Below, in pieces: positions 5,550 through 13,826 of a stretch of 24,053 bases of DNA (within the stretch, counting starts at the first letter, position 1; each line of letters begins with the position of its first letter). Both the position numbers and the translations under genes were made by a program. The notes beneath the pieces were generated by a model. That model saw nothing but the letters and a program-made list of their open reading frames with translations, was not told where the DNA came from and did no database searches. Origin of the DNA: a virus. The stretch spans positions 1-24,053 of IMG/VR virus record IMGVR_UViG_3300046167_000605; one strand, given 5' to 3'.

Positions 5550-7645
5550 GATTCTTTTTCAAATCTCTTTATAGCCCGTTTGACGAGCATTTCGCCAGCC
5601 CTGCGCACGAACGGCAGATTGCGTTTTTTCGCTTCAGCTTGTAGGTGATCAACAATAGCGTCCATGTGCTTCGTGCAGTCAGACCCCCATCGGTTCATCT
5701 TGACTTCCCAATCACGACATTTACAGCCGCCGCCCTTCTTGGCGTGAATACCCCATGCGGCGAGCATGTTCTTTAAATGCGTACCTGGGCCGGTGGTTGT
5801 GGTTGGCATGGTTCGGCCTCCTTGGGTAGTTGCAAAAGTTGTCGGATCGGTTGCTACTGTCGGCCCGGTTTCATAATCACAGTCTTCTCCGATAGGTCCG
5901 GCAGGAGTCCACGTAGGCGGTGGTTGACCAGAATTGAAATCCCAGCAATGAAAATAATCAGTGTTTGTAAAGCATGGTCCTAGCAGGCCCGCAATGCCGT
6001 CCTTACATTCTTCCACCGATATGTTAGGGGTAAACTCTCCACACAATTCGTAGCAGGCGGGTTCAGTAGAGTTGCCTACGCAATCGCCTGTCGGAAGGCA
6101 GCACGTACCTGCCTCTTCTTCCCATAGCTCAAGATCATAGGACATAGTCATTTTGCCGGACAAAACAACCGGCGCACTTCGGTACACTGGCGTTGTCCCA
6201 ATAGTACCATCAGGTTTAGTATATTGGCTTGACCCGCACGCACTGACGGAACCATTCAGATACGCTGCTGGGACTGTAATATCAACTTGCATCCCGCTTA
6301 CTTTAACGGCAACTTCTTCAGAGCCAGCGGGCGGAAAGCGGTTGTAACCAATCGTACAAAACCCCCCATTTGTAAACTCTTGCTGCACCGTAAAGTCTGG
6401 ATTGATATCTACAGACCAAGATGAGTCTACGCAGCCGCTTGTTATAGCACTGCAAAGGGAGCCAACTGGTCCCACTTCAGGTCTTTTATCTGGGTCTGCT
6501 ATTCCGCATATTACAAAACCGTCTGGGGGTTTAGTGTAGAACAATCCTGCCAAGTCATTGCCGCCTGTTCGTTCGCAGTAATTGTTTGGCCCCTGCTCAA
6601 ATGGAGGAGGGCCGCCTTCCCAGAACTCAACGCAGCCACGAAAGAACCACCGGCCCTCCATTGGGTATTCTGTTTGTGGAGTCTGCTCTGGGTAGAAATC
6701 AGAGAATGCTGAGAAACCTAGGCCTGAAACCCATGAATTAAATTGACTCAAAGTTCCAGTAAATCCTTCTGTATCGGATATGGGCCTACCCCAGCTATCA
6801 GCCTGCAACCCTGATAGATCAATTTCCAATTCCCCACTTGGCTTGACTCTTTTTCCGTTTACCGCACATGGATATTCTTGTGTGCATGGTTTTTTCTGAA
6901 ACCATTGCCTGACCGAAGGAGGTTCTTGGCAGAAGTCTTCACATTCGTCCGCAGTGTCCTTGCAAGACCCAACGGTCTTGTACCATCTTTCTGGGTTTTG
7001 CTTGTCGCAACCGTCGCCCTGAGATTGGTTGATGGGGAAATAGTTGCTAGGGTAATCAGACAAATCCTGAACCAGCAATTTGTCTGTGAGCCTTAGTTGC
7101 ACTTTCACTGTTCCAATTACATTATCAGTAAACGGTTCCAAAACATTCAAGCTAAATTCATGCTGACCAAACCCTTCAACCTGCCATGTTTCCCACCCGT
7201 CTGGAAGCGTAAGGGTATTGCAGGCGGTGCCAAGCTTTTCGTATTGAGGAACTTTCCCGGCAATCCCATCAGAACCTCTATCGAAAACGATAATTGGTTG
7301 GAACGATGGGTCGATGTTGTTGCTGTTGTTCTCTTCGTTTGTTGCTTCAAATTCAATGAAAACAGCGGCCCCGCCCCTTTGGGCTTGTCCGCCGCAGTTG
7401 CACCAATTTCCTGGGCCAAGGTAAGGGCCGATGTGGCTTGCCGTCTGCCGCGATTCAAAACGCAAACGCAACCCCGGCCAAATGCCGCAATTAAAAGTCT
7501 GGCTCATTAAGTCAGGTGGGACGTTGATTTCTGATATGCCAGCTTCATATATAATCCTTCCCCACGTTGCAATAGAGGACGTCAAGCAGCTCCAGCATTC
7601 GCCGACGTCACCACCGCAACACTTACTGCATGGCAGCAAAACCAT
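5546..7645 (-). CDS. Large cysteine-rich tail protein (699 aa)
   Basis: The last structural gene. The start at 7645 has GGAG 9 bases upstream and follows the previous stop by 3 bases. The N-terminus is dense in CxxC motifs (LPCSKCCGGDVGECWSCL). The middle is beta-rich with many Gly, Asn and Trp. Near the C-terminus is a disulfide-rich repeat CCLPTGDCVGNS...CYELCGEF. A Thr/Pro linker then leads to a compact C-terminal module of about 70 aa (GGCKCRDWEVKMNRWGSDC, then a basic helix). The arrangement suggests a distal tail or receptor-facing protein stabilised by disulfides or metal. From memory, the CCLP...C repeat and the CxC...MxxWG...C module occur in Planctomycete phage-like proteins. Function in adsorption is inference from position. 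Confidence 0.65.
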   Translation of the reverse strand: MVLLPCSKCCGGDVGECWSCLTSSIATWGRIIYEAGISEINVPPDLMSQTFNCGIWPGLRLRFESRQTASHIGPYLGPGNWCNCGGQAQRGGAAVFIEFEATNEENNSNNIDPSFQPIIVFDRGSDGIAGKVPQYEKLGTACNTLTLPDGWETWQVEGFGQHEFSLNVLEPFTDNVIGTVKVQLRLTDKLLVQDLSDYPSNYFPINQSQGDGCDKQNPERWYKTVGSCKDTADECEDFCQEPPSVRQWFQKKPCTQEYPCAVNGKRVKPSGELEIDLSGLQADSWGRPISDTEGFTGTLSQFNSWVSGLGFSAFSDFYPEQTPQTEYPMEGRWFFRGCVEFWEGGPPPFEQGPNNYCERTGGNDLAGLFYTKPPDGFVICGIADPDKRPEVGPVGSLCSAITSGCVDSSWSVDINPDFTVQQEFTNGGFCTIGYNRFPPAGSEEVAVKVSGMQVDITVPAAYLNGSVSACGSSQYTKPDGTIGTTPVYRSAPVVLSGKMTMSYDLELWEEEAGTCCLPTGDCVGNSTEPACYELCGEFTPNISVEECKDGIAGLLGPCFTNTDYFHCWDFNSGQPPPTWTPAGPIGEDCDYETGPTVATDPTTFATTQGGRTMPTTTTGPGTHLKNMLAAWGIHAKKGGGCKCRDWEVKMNRWGSDCTKHMDAIVDHLQAEAKKRNLPFVRRAGEMLVKRAIKRFEKES

Positions 7646-7648
7646 TAG

Positions 7649-8224
7649 TCAGCACTCCGCAGAAATCAGGATTGGTGGGGTGTATATATTTGGCATGAAC
7701 GCAACCCACTTGTTTGCCTCAACCTCAGCGAACAAATTTAAAACGCGGAAGCCTGGATTGCACAAAACATTTTCATCTTTGTCTAATGGGGTAATGCTGG
7801 CAAAATCACCAACTTTCCAAATGGCCGTTGTCTTCCCAAATAACACATCCTGCTGGGAGTCCGTCCTTGTAGCACCTTGCCACTGGACCCAGCTATCCGG
7901 CAGCACAGGCCCAAACATGTTGTAGATATTTTTTGCCACAACAGGGTTGCCTTCCTTGTCTAACTTTTGCTCATAACGAGTATCGCCTTTTTTGAACTCA
8001 TAAACATATAGGTCGGCACCAGAGTCATTTCCCCAAAACGCTGAGTCTTCACTGAAAGGCTTTGTCTTGCCGATCTGGAGGGTTGCACCGGCTGGCTGGC
8101 GCTTCTGGTTTTGGCGGAAGGGAAGGTCGCCAGCAATGCCGGTTGTACGCATCTGGTTGACAGTGCGAATCGTAGCGTTAATGCTCCGCACACTGCCTTC
8201 AGTCAGTTTGTAGCCACGACTCAT
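7649..8224 (-). CDS. Tail-associated hypothetical protein (191 aa)
   Basis: Starts with the ATGA overlap on the preceding tail gene. It opens with MSRGYKLTEGSVRSINATIR, a basic helical N-terminus. The rest is beta-rich with many aromatic residues (FWGNDSGADLYVYEF, VLPDSWVQWQGATR, IWKVGDFASI). No enzyme motif is visible. Placed between two large tail genes, it is most likely a tail-tip or baseplate-like structural component. The start is fixed by the overlap. Family not recognised beyond a general likeness to tail proteins of Planctomycete-type phages. Confidence 0.6.
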   Translation of the reverse strand: MSRGYKLTEGSVRSINATIRTVNQMRTTGIAGDLPFRQNQKRQPAGATLQIGKTKPFSEDSAFWGNDSGADLYVYEFKKGDTRYEQKLDKEGNPVVAKNIYNMFGPVLPDSWVQWQGATRTDSQQDVLFGKTTAIWKVGDFASITPLDKDENVLCNPGFRVLNLFAEVEANKWVAFMPNIYTPPILISAEC

Positions 8225-9336
8225 AGTGGCCCTTTCTTCGGCGCGTATGGAGGACCGTTACCAAAGAGTGAGGCAAAAGAGGTTGGGTTTTTCTGTTCAG
8301 TCCACGGTACGATTATTGCTGCCTTTGCGTCAATGTCGTCTTTTTGAATAGCTTCGCCAAAAATGTCCAATGGGAATTCTTCAGTGGTGTCCTCAGAAGC
8401 TGGATACTGCAAGCAATTCTCGTTGTCGGGGAATGTAGACGGGTCAAGAACTTTGCCGTCGCAATCTTTGTAAACAATCGGAATCTTTATCGGCCCTCTC
8501 TCACCTGTGTCCTTTTGGATTTCCTGAAACCCTGCTGAAATGACCCTTGGAAACCATCCCGGCAGAATGTCCTTGTCGGCACCAAGAGGCCACCCTTGTA
8601 GATCATGCACATTAAAGTCAGCCACCTCAAGGTCTTTCCTCTGCAAGGTGACAGTGACTTCGTAATACTCAAGTCTTGTTTGTTCTGATGATTGTTGCTT
8701 GAAAGACCAGTTGCACGACATGATTTTCCACGCCCATTTACCGTAAACAGTCGCATCTGAACCAACAGGCCATGTGTCAGCGTTCATGCAATCAACACGA
8801 TTGGCTATCTTTTGCACTGAAGCCCAATCGCCATAGTAGTTTACCATAGTGATCTGCTCGCTTGCGTAGTCAAGCAGCACGCCAGACGTAATTGGCCTGC
8901 CGTTTGTCATCCGCATTACCGACTGCGTTTGTGGCAAATAGCCACTTTGCTTTGTTTCCAGCGTGCTGCTACCAGCCCAGTACCCATCAGGTATCTGAAG
9001 GGGGTCTGGTGGCGTGTTGCCGCCGCCCGCGTTTGGATCAGTCGGCGTGCCACCTGTGACGCTGAGATCGCCAACAGGACGGGTGTAGCTGTAACTGACG
9101 GTGTAGATCAGCATAGAGTCGCCATCGGCGTCCACGTCAACAGTCGTCACGAAGCAAGAAGCATCGTGCGGGTGTGCGTCGCCATACTTGATGCCAGGGG
9201 CGTTGGCAATATCGACCATAGACGTATCAGGGTTGTCGCAGCGGACAGTAAACGTCCGTTTATATGTCGGCGCGTTGCGAATCTCGCCTGACGATGAACG
9301 AGCAACGACATTTTCGTAATTATTAACAACTGCCAT
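8221..9336 (-). CDS. Tail protein downstream of the tape measure, distal-tail-like (371 aa)
   Basis: The gene after the tape measure in siphophages usually encodes the distal tail protein, and this one sits exactly there with a 1-base TAATG overlap. The sequence is beta-rich: FTVRCDNPDTSMVDIANAPG, DSMLIYTVSYSYTRP, WAWKIMSCNWSFKQQ and YYEVTVTLQRKD are alternating strands. A Gly/Pro/Asn-rich loop lies near residue 100 (PTDPNAGGGNTPPDP). No protease or hydrolase motif is seen. I assign a structural tail-tip role from position and fold style only. Confidence 0.55.
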   Translation of the reverse strand: MAVVNNYENVVARSSSGEIRNAPTYKRTFTVRCDNPDTSMVDIANAPGIKYGDAHPHDASCFVTTVDVDADGDSMLIYTVSYSYTRPVGDLSVTGGTPTDPNAGGGNTPPDPLQIPDGYWAGSSTLETKQSGYLPQTQSVMRMTNGRPITSGVLLDYASEQITMVNYYGDWASVQKIANRVDCMNADTWPVGSDATVYGKWAWKIMSCNWSFKQQSSEQTRLEYYEVTVTLQRKDLEVADFNVHDLQGWPLGADKDILPGWFPRVISAGFQEIQKDTGERGPIKIPIVYKDCDGKVLDPSTFPDNENCLQYPASEDTTEEFPLDIFGEAIQKDDIDAKAAIIVPWTEQKNPTSFASLFGNGPPYAPKKGPL

Positions 9337-10901
9337 TATGCGGCCCCTTGAAGGTTGACTGCTGGTGCGTCAGCTTTCTTCTCAATCTTTTGCAACACTT
9401 TCTCAATCTTCTTTAGCATGGTCACTTCTTTTGTTTCTTTGTATCCGTCGTCAAGAGACTTTAACATCAGTTCTACTCCGGCTTGCGTTGTCGCGTCTGC
9501 TGCTGACAACTTGCCAGGGGCGGAACCGGAAGCGGCGTTGCTGGCAGCCGAGTAAGTTATCTTCTCAATGAACTTGTCTGCTGCGGCTCCAAAGTCGTCA
9601 ACCTGACCTCCTCCTCTTAGTCCCAGCATTCGTTTTAATTGCTCGTCAATTAAGGCCTGAATAGCTTCCATGTTTTTCCTGAACTTCTCACCAAACTCAT
9701 TCATTGAGGGGATTACGCCGCCAACCTTGTCTTCTTTCCAATTACCTTCCTGCGCAAAAAAGGCGTTTACATCATCTAGCTGCTTTTGTTGGTATGCAGT
9801 TAGTCCTATAGTCGCTTCAAGTGTCTCATACAGCTTTTTTGCAAGAAGCATTTCAAACTCATTGCGATCACGCCCGTCTTTTCCTCTTTTTGGCGCAAAA
9901 ACCATAATTGAATCACGCAAGTCGCCAACAAGTTTGGCAAGATATATAAAGGATTCAGTAAACGTCATTAAAGCAGAAGTCATATCAAGAAACATCGCTG
10001 TAAATTCGCCAACGAATTTAACGCGAAACGCTGGGGTTGTTAAATAGTCTTTCAATGTTTTCAGGAATCCGATTAAGCCCGGAGACACCTCAATGAGAAT
10101 ATCACGAGAAAGAGAACGCCATACTTTTTGAGTTTCAGCTAGTTCTATATTCAGAGCTTTTAGGGTTGCGATCTCAACGTCTTCTACAGTCAGGCCTAAG
10201 TCCTTGACCTTCTGCTCCAATTCTTCAATTCCCTCCGCGCCAAGAGCAAAGAACTGACGAAACTTTGGGCCACTTTCTTCAAATATCTTGTTAAAGAAAT
10301 ACAACCTTTGGTTCATGTCCTCAACAGCGTTCAGAGCGTTTGCGATTTCTTTTAATTGAGCAAATGTCCCTTCTGACGACCCAAGATTACGCAACGCCAT
10401 AGCGTCCACACCCATCTCTTGGAAGGTCTTGACCATATCTAAAGACCTTCCTGTTGCAGCTTCTTGCAACTTCCTCGGCAGTTTGGAAATCGGCTCGTAT
10501 AACTGACTCATTTCCAAACCAACATCTGCGGCAGCTAAAGCTAGCGCTTGCATTTCGTTGATGTTGGCATTGATTGCTACGCCAAGATTGTATTGCTGAA
10601 GAGTCCCTTTAAGCGTTTCATCAACAAACACTGCAAAGGAGTCAATGAAAGGTATTTGCTGGATGGGGTTGTTCAGTCCTCTCATCAACTTGTCAAACCC
10701 AGTCCTTAAAGCGTTGAAACCAATGTTTATTGCTTTCAGTCCAAGCTCAAGTTTTTTAAAAAACTTTAAAGACTGAAGTGCTGAGTCACTTTGCTTGGAG
10801 ATAGTAACAAGTTTCTTTAACGAATCCGTAGCAGTCTTTACGCCAAACTTCACGTCTTCGGCGTTCATCGTTACGGCTGTTGCGACTCTTGAACTGGCCA
10901 T
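9336..10901 (-). CDS. Tail tape measure protein (short, 521 aa)
   Basis: This is the longest helical gene in the tail region and sits directly after the G/GT chaperone pair, the invariant tape-measure position. It has AAGGAG about 8 bases before its ATG. Nearly the whole sequence is predicted helix. It begins with a repeated VKTATDSLKKLVTISK pattern, has hydrophobic stretches such as FLDMTSALMTFTESFIYLAK, and ends in an Ala/Lys-rich coiled coil (MLKKIEKVLQKIEKKAD). Residues 100-240 resemble the N-terminal domain of tape measures (YNLGVAINANINEMQALALA, with FQEMGVDAM). At about 1.5 angstrom per residue, 521 aa implies a tail near 75-80 nm, shorter than typical siphophages. No lytic transglycosylase or peptidase domain is visible. 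Confidence 0.75.
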   Translation of the reverse strand: MASSRVATAVTMNAEDVKFGVKTATDSLKKLVTISKQSDSALQSLKFFKKLELGLKAINIGFNALRTGFDKLMRGLNNPIQQIPFIDSFAVFVDETLKGTLQQYNLGVAINANINEMQALALAAADVGLEMSQLYEPISKLPRKLQEAATGRSLDMVKTFQEMGVDAMALRNLGSSEGTFAQLKEIANALNAVEDMNQRLYFFNKIFEESGPKFRQFFALGAEGIEELEQKVKDLGLTVEDVEIATLKALNIELAETQKVWRSLSRDILIEVSPGLIGFLKTLKDYLTTPAFRVKFVGEFTAMFLDMTSALMTFTESFIYLAKLVGDLRDSIMVFAPKRGKDGRDRNEFEMLLAKKLYETLEATIGLTAYQQKQLDDVNAFFAQEGNWKEDKVGGVIPSMNEFGEKFRKNMEAIQALIDEQLKRMLGLRGGGQVDDFGAAADKFIEKITYSAASNAASGSAPGKLSAADATTQAGVELMLKSLDDGYKETKEVTMLKKIEKVLQKIEKKADAPAVNLQGAA

Positions 10902-11556
10902 TCACTTACTCCTTAGCATTGCCAAGCGTTGCCGAATTTCGTCATCTGTCATGGGAGGAGCTGGATCGTAGCTTGGCAGGAACTTGGCCACAAAGTCAGA
11001 GGAGGCTTGCCGCCTGCTGATGCAAGTGCGACGTATGCAGCCAACCCAGTGCGGTGCCAATCCATGCCGAAAGGCTCTTCTTTCCAGAACTCCATCCATT
11101 CAAAAAACAGTTGTGTGTCAATCTCTTCGGCCATTGCGTCTACGTCGGCACGGCCTACTTGTGCCGCCAACCGGAACAGGAATCGCCTGTCAGGTTGGCC
11201 TAACCTTTTTTTGCTTCTTGAGCAAAGTCCTTCTGCAGTATGTTCGTCCAGCACGCTTGATAGATTTCCATGAAGACAGAAAACTCAAACGTGTCGGATA
11301 TTGTCTTTTCCTCATCCCTCTTGAACAGCCTGTGTCCCTCGCTATCACACAGGCACGCCCCAACAGCTTCGGCCATCACTTCCATTGGCGGCACAGCCTC
11401 GTCCTTGAGCGTCTTGGCGTGATTGGCGTTGATCCTTCGCCACTCTGCAATAGATGGCGTTCGCATTAAAACCGTGTCTCCAAGAGATTCGATTGAAACC
11501 TCAATCGTGTTTGTTTTCTTGGCGCGTTCAGAAATCTGATCTTTCGTTAAAGGCAT
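10902..11556 (-). CDS. Tail assembly chaperone GT (G fused to T by -1 frameshift)
   Basis: The G reading frame (11556 to 11200) can slip -1 on A-AAA-AAA at 11206-11212 and continue as KKRLGQPDRRFLFRLAAQVG, then MAEEIDTQLFFEWMEFWKEE, and beyond. This is the T extension that ties chaperone G to the tail tube. Continuation to the C-terminal DPAPPMTDDEIRQRLAMLRS and the stop at 10902 requires one more -1 change between about 11000 and 11020 (AAGCCTCC region). No slippery site exists there, so that one is probably a missing base. The whole GT would be about 218 aa. Expression through frameshifting gives a low GT:G ratio, as known in lambda. The stop at 10902 abuts the tape-measure start. Confidence 0.7.
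11166..11212 (-). promoter_or_regulatory. Programmed -1 ribosomal frameshift signal (G to GT)
   Basis: On the minus strand a slippery heptamer A-AAA-AAA (11206-11212, in phase with G codons GCA AAA AAA) is followed by a 6-base spacer GGTTAG that holds the G stop codon. Then comes a perfect 7-bp stem GCCAACC/GGTTGGC (11193-11199 with 11166-11172), with an inner ACAGG/CCTGT stem. Slippery site, spacer and structure match the classical arrangement of -1 frameshift signals. Confidence 0.8.
11200..11556 (-). CDS. Tail assembly chaperone G
   Basis: The start is set at 11556 (MPLTKDQISERAKKTNTIEV) because GGAGGG lies about 8 bases upstream; an upstream in-frame ATG at 11601 has no site and overlaps the tail-tube gene. 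The 118-residue product has an N-terminal short helix, a beta strand pair (VSIESLGDTVLMRTPSIAEW) and a helical C-terminus (FSVFMEIYQACWTNILQKDF). This looks like lambda-G-type and related chaperones, which coat the tape measure before tube polymerisation. It ends with AKKG-stop over the slippery A run. Position between tail tube and tape measure supports the assignment strongly. Confidence 0.75.
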   Translation of the reverse strand: MPLTKDQISERAKKTNTIEVSIESLGDTVLMRTPSIAEWRRINANHAKTLKDEAVPPMEVMAEAVGACLCDSEGHRLFKRDEEKTISDTFEFSVFMEIYQACWTNILQKDFAQEAKKG

Positions 11557-11560
11557 AACC

Positions 11561-11962
11561 CTACCCTCCAGTGAATTGGAAATCCATCGAAATCGTAACA
11601 AAGCCGCCTACGTTGGCGACTAATCTATAGTCCATTAGAATTGCGTTGCCAGAATAAAACCAGCCATTACCCTGCACGTTCAACATGCGAGTGTCACCTC
11701 TGTCGTTCTGAACAACAGAAATGCCGGTACTGTACGCAGTTAGTGACACGCTGGCTGGCTCCACGCTTGCTACTCCAACTTCACGCAGAACGCGGCTGTT
11801 GCTGCCTGATCCAACAACCGTTGCATTGACAGAAGTTATGTCAACTAACTGCGCCCTCCCTGCGCTGACTTGCACTGAAGTCAACATACCAAGATTGTCA
11901 CCGCCCCATGACGCAGTGGTGCCTTGTGCAGATGCAGCATCTCCCTCGTAGCAGTCGGCCAT
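11561..11962 (-). CDS. Tail tube-like protein 2 (133 aa)
   Basis: GAGGA lies 7 bases before the ATG at 11962. The product is small and beta-rich: SWGGDNLGMLTSVQVSAGRA, then VASVEPASVSLTAYSTGISV, then a last strand GGFVTISMDFQFTGG. It has the size, composition and terminal beta hairpin expected of a siphophage tube protein (about 130-180 aa). It immediately precedes chaperone G in transcription order. The gene upstream has the same style, so the tube may be built from two related proteins, or one may be a tube initiator or decoration. No Ig-like domain is seen. Confidence 0.55.
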   Translation of the reverse strand: MADCYEGDAASAQGTTASWGGDNLGMLTSVQVSAGRAQLVDITSVNATVVGSGSNSRVLREVGVASVEPASVSLTAYSTGISVVQNDRGDTRMLNVQGNGWFYSGNAILMDYRLVANVGGFVTISMDFQFTGG

Positions 11963-11974
11963 GAACTGTCCTCA

Positions 11975-12424
11975 TTAGTCAGTAGTCTTTGACAGTTCAA
12001 ACGTGGCAGAACCAGTTACAAACTCACCAACAGATGCGTCAAGTGAAAGGCTCGTACAGCGTGCGGTTTGATCAATTCCGAATTTTGGAAAGACCAGCGT
12101 AGCCTCTGTGTCGGTTGTTGGTATTTCTGTTACTGTGCCGTTTTCGTCCCCGACACAGTACCAGTTCAGAGTCAGCGTGCCGTCACTGGTCGTGTCACCA
12201 CAGTCGTAAAGGGGTGGGTCGACTTTAGGCCTGCAGCAACCACTTGGGAGTGATAGCGTTGAAAGATCGACGGTTTGGTCGCCTGCATCGTACCCGTCAA
12301 TTTGAAGGTTTACGGACGTGGCACCGTAGGTGATGTTATTAAAGGTAAAAGTGCTGCCTTGTGAATCTACAAAGGTTGTGTGCTTCGGATTCTCGGCTGC
12401 ATTGCATTCTGATTCAGTTGGCAT
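11975..12424 (-). CDS. Tail tube-like protein 1 (149 aa)
   Basis: The start at 12424 overlaps the tail terminator gene by 11 bases, with GGGAG about 10 bases upstream. It is a beta-rich protein: STFTFNNITYGATSVNLQID, TSDGTLTLNWYCVGDENGTV, EATLVFPKFGIDQ, and a closing SLDASVGEFVTGSATFELSK. The pattern "sequence tag, beta sandwich, final strand ending xxFxLxK" is typical of phage tube proteins. A central pair SGCCRPKVDPPLYDCGD adds cysteines, in keeping with the cysteine-rich style of this phage. Placed directly after the DUF3168-like terminator, it is the more likely major tube protein. Confidence 0.6.
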   Translation of the reverse strand: MPTESECNAAENPKHTTFVDSQGSTFTFNNITYGATSVNLQIDGYDAGDQTVDLSTLSLPSGCCRPKVDPPLYDCGDTTSDGTLTLNWYCVGDENGTVTEIPTTDTEATLVFPKFGIDQTARCTSLSLDASVGEFVTGSATFELSKTTD

Positions 12425-12833
12425 TGCTGGCTAACTCCCTGTATTTAATGGTGAACGATGTTTCTGCTGCGTAGGCTGGTTTGCTTTCGCCCTCAAATTC
12501 GATTGGTGCGCCGTCTGACTCATCGACGAGATAGCACTGTTGTATTTCTATAGTATCTTCGCCTATTCCGTAGGCTCCGGTAAAGTTATCGATGACAAGC
12601 CGAATGCAGTCATTCTTCTCCTTGCCTGCGATGTATGTGTCGGTGTAGACAGTGACCGAAAATGCTGTCATGGGACAACCAGTGGCATGAGGCATCACGC
12701 GGCTTCGATCCGTCGTATTCCGCTGATACACGCAAAACGGGGTTGGCTGGTTTTCAGGAGCAAATACGGGGTATACAGGCACCCCAGGAAGTGCTTGCTC
12801 CAGCTTCTCCTTCATGAATGTTTCAACTCTCAT
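12414..12833 (-). CDS. Tail terminator/completion protein, DUF3168-like
   Basis: The 139-residue product starts by ATGA overlap with the gp10-like gene, and has GAGGA upstream. The family pattern is clear: an N-terminal helix (METFMKEKLEQALP-type), a strand with VYPVFAPENQPTPFCVYQ, and FSVTVYTDTYIAGKE, where a beta strand is followed by a helix. It ends with a strand, AAETSFTIKYREL. DUF3168 / gpU-like proteins form the ring that caps the finished tail tube and joins it to the head. Gene order connector, closure, gp10, DUF3168, tube is conserved in HK97-type phages and is followed here. Confidence 0.7.
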   Translation of the reverse strand: MRVETFMKEKLEQALPGVPVYPVFAPENQPTPFCVYQRNTTDRSRVMPHATGCPMTAFSVTVYTDTYIAGKEKNDCIRLVIDNFTGAYGIGEDTIEIQQCYLVDESDGAPIEFEGESKPAYAAETSFTIKYRELASNAN

Positions 12834-13826
12834 TTTGTCCTCGTACTAAATATTCCGTATTGGCTATTCATTTGCTGCAGAATCCTGCCGCCCCCATACT
12901 TGCGAGCGTACTTCCGCATCATGGCCTGATACTTTGGAGAAGCCACTTCCTTACCTGCTGCCTTCAACGCATTAAGCAGTTCTCGCGGCAGTATCTTTTG
13001 ACTCATGGATTTGATCTGTGACAATGCAGTGGACTGAATAGGGCTGGGAGTGATGCTGCCGGTGTAGCCGGGACGCTGGCCAGAGTTTCTTTTGGATTGC
13101 TTCCCTCGCATGATCTTTGCGTTCAACTCAAAGCCTCTTGCGCTTGTTTCGGCTGTAATGAAGTCACCGGGTTTCTTTCGGCGAACTGCACGCACCTTAG
13201 CCTTACCTGGTTCGGTTATTCTGTATGTGCCTTTCTTTTTCCCAGAACGAATCAGGTTATTGTCCAGCACTCTCAGGTTTCTTGCTGTGTTATCAAAATC
13301 AGCCGCCTTGCTTGCATCAATCTTCCTGTACCTCGCCTGCGTGCCTTCATCAAGCAGCATGGCAACATGGCCTCGCTTCGCCCCTGTCCGCATGTAGCCA
13401 ATCTTGCATTCAACGGCAGAGTCTCTTGGATAGCCGGGAAATATCTTTGTGGCACCTACTGAGTTCTGTAGTGCGTTAGGAATACGGCGAGTATATGATT
13501 TGCCATTCTTGCGAGTGTATGTTTTGTACTTAGAACCATACTTCTGCCTTGTTTTGTCAAACTTCTTTGCCTCTTGAACGTAAGCGTAAGCAAGGACTGC
13601 CAGACTGCACCCTCCCTTTTGAAGGCGACTTTACTGTTTGTTCTGTCTCGTATTTGTTTGTGCAGGCTCGTCGCAAGGCAGCACCAATGTGCTTGCGTCT
13701 GAGATTAACTGGAAACGCCAAAAACGCTTGGATGATGACATCGACCTGTTCTTGGATTTCCTTTTGGTTAAGTTCAATTCGACCCCCGCCGAACTTGCCA
13801 TACCTCTGTTTTGCAACACGTCCCAT
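12830..13826 (-). CDS. HK97 gp10-like head-tail protein, extended and frameshifted
   Basis: The N-terminal part (13826 to about 13615) reads GRIELNQKEIQEQVDVIIQA, then NLRRKHIGAALRRAC, the HK97 gp10 signature in which a helix is followed by RKxxxAALRRA. That frame then ends as SPCLRLRSRGKEV at 13557, but the +1 frame continues KGGCSLAVLAYAYVQEAKKF, ..., YTRRIPNALQNSVG, and GYMRTGAKRGHVAMLLDEGT to the stop at 12830. One extra A in TCAAAAGGG near 13615-13622 explains it. The joined protein is about 331 aa, much longer than the usual 120-170, with a basic Lys/Arg-rich C-terminal half ending in QMNSQYGIFSTRTK. Its start overlaps nothing but follows the fusion gene stop directly, with GAGAGG upstream. 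Confidence 0.65.

Noticed and set aside
7097-7510. 137-aa plus-strand frame antisense to the large tail protein
   Set aside because: No ribosome-binding site, no recognisable motif, lies inside a conserved minus-strand gene.
10999-11020. A second programmed frameshift in GT
   Set aside because: The shift is -1 but no slippery heptamer or downstream stem is visible there; a missing base is simpler.
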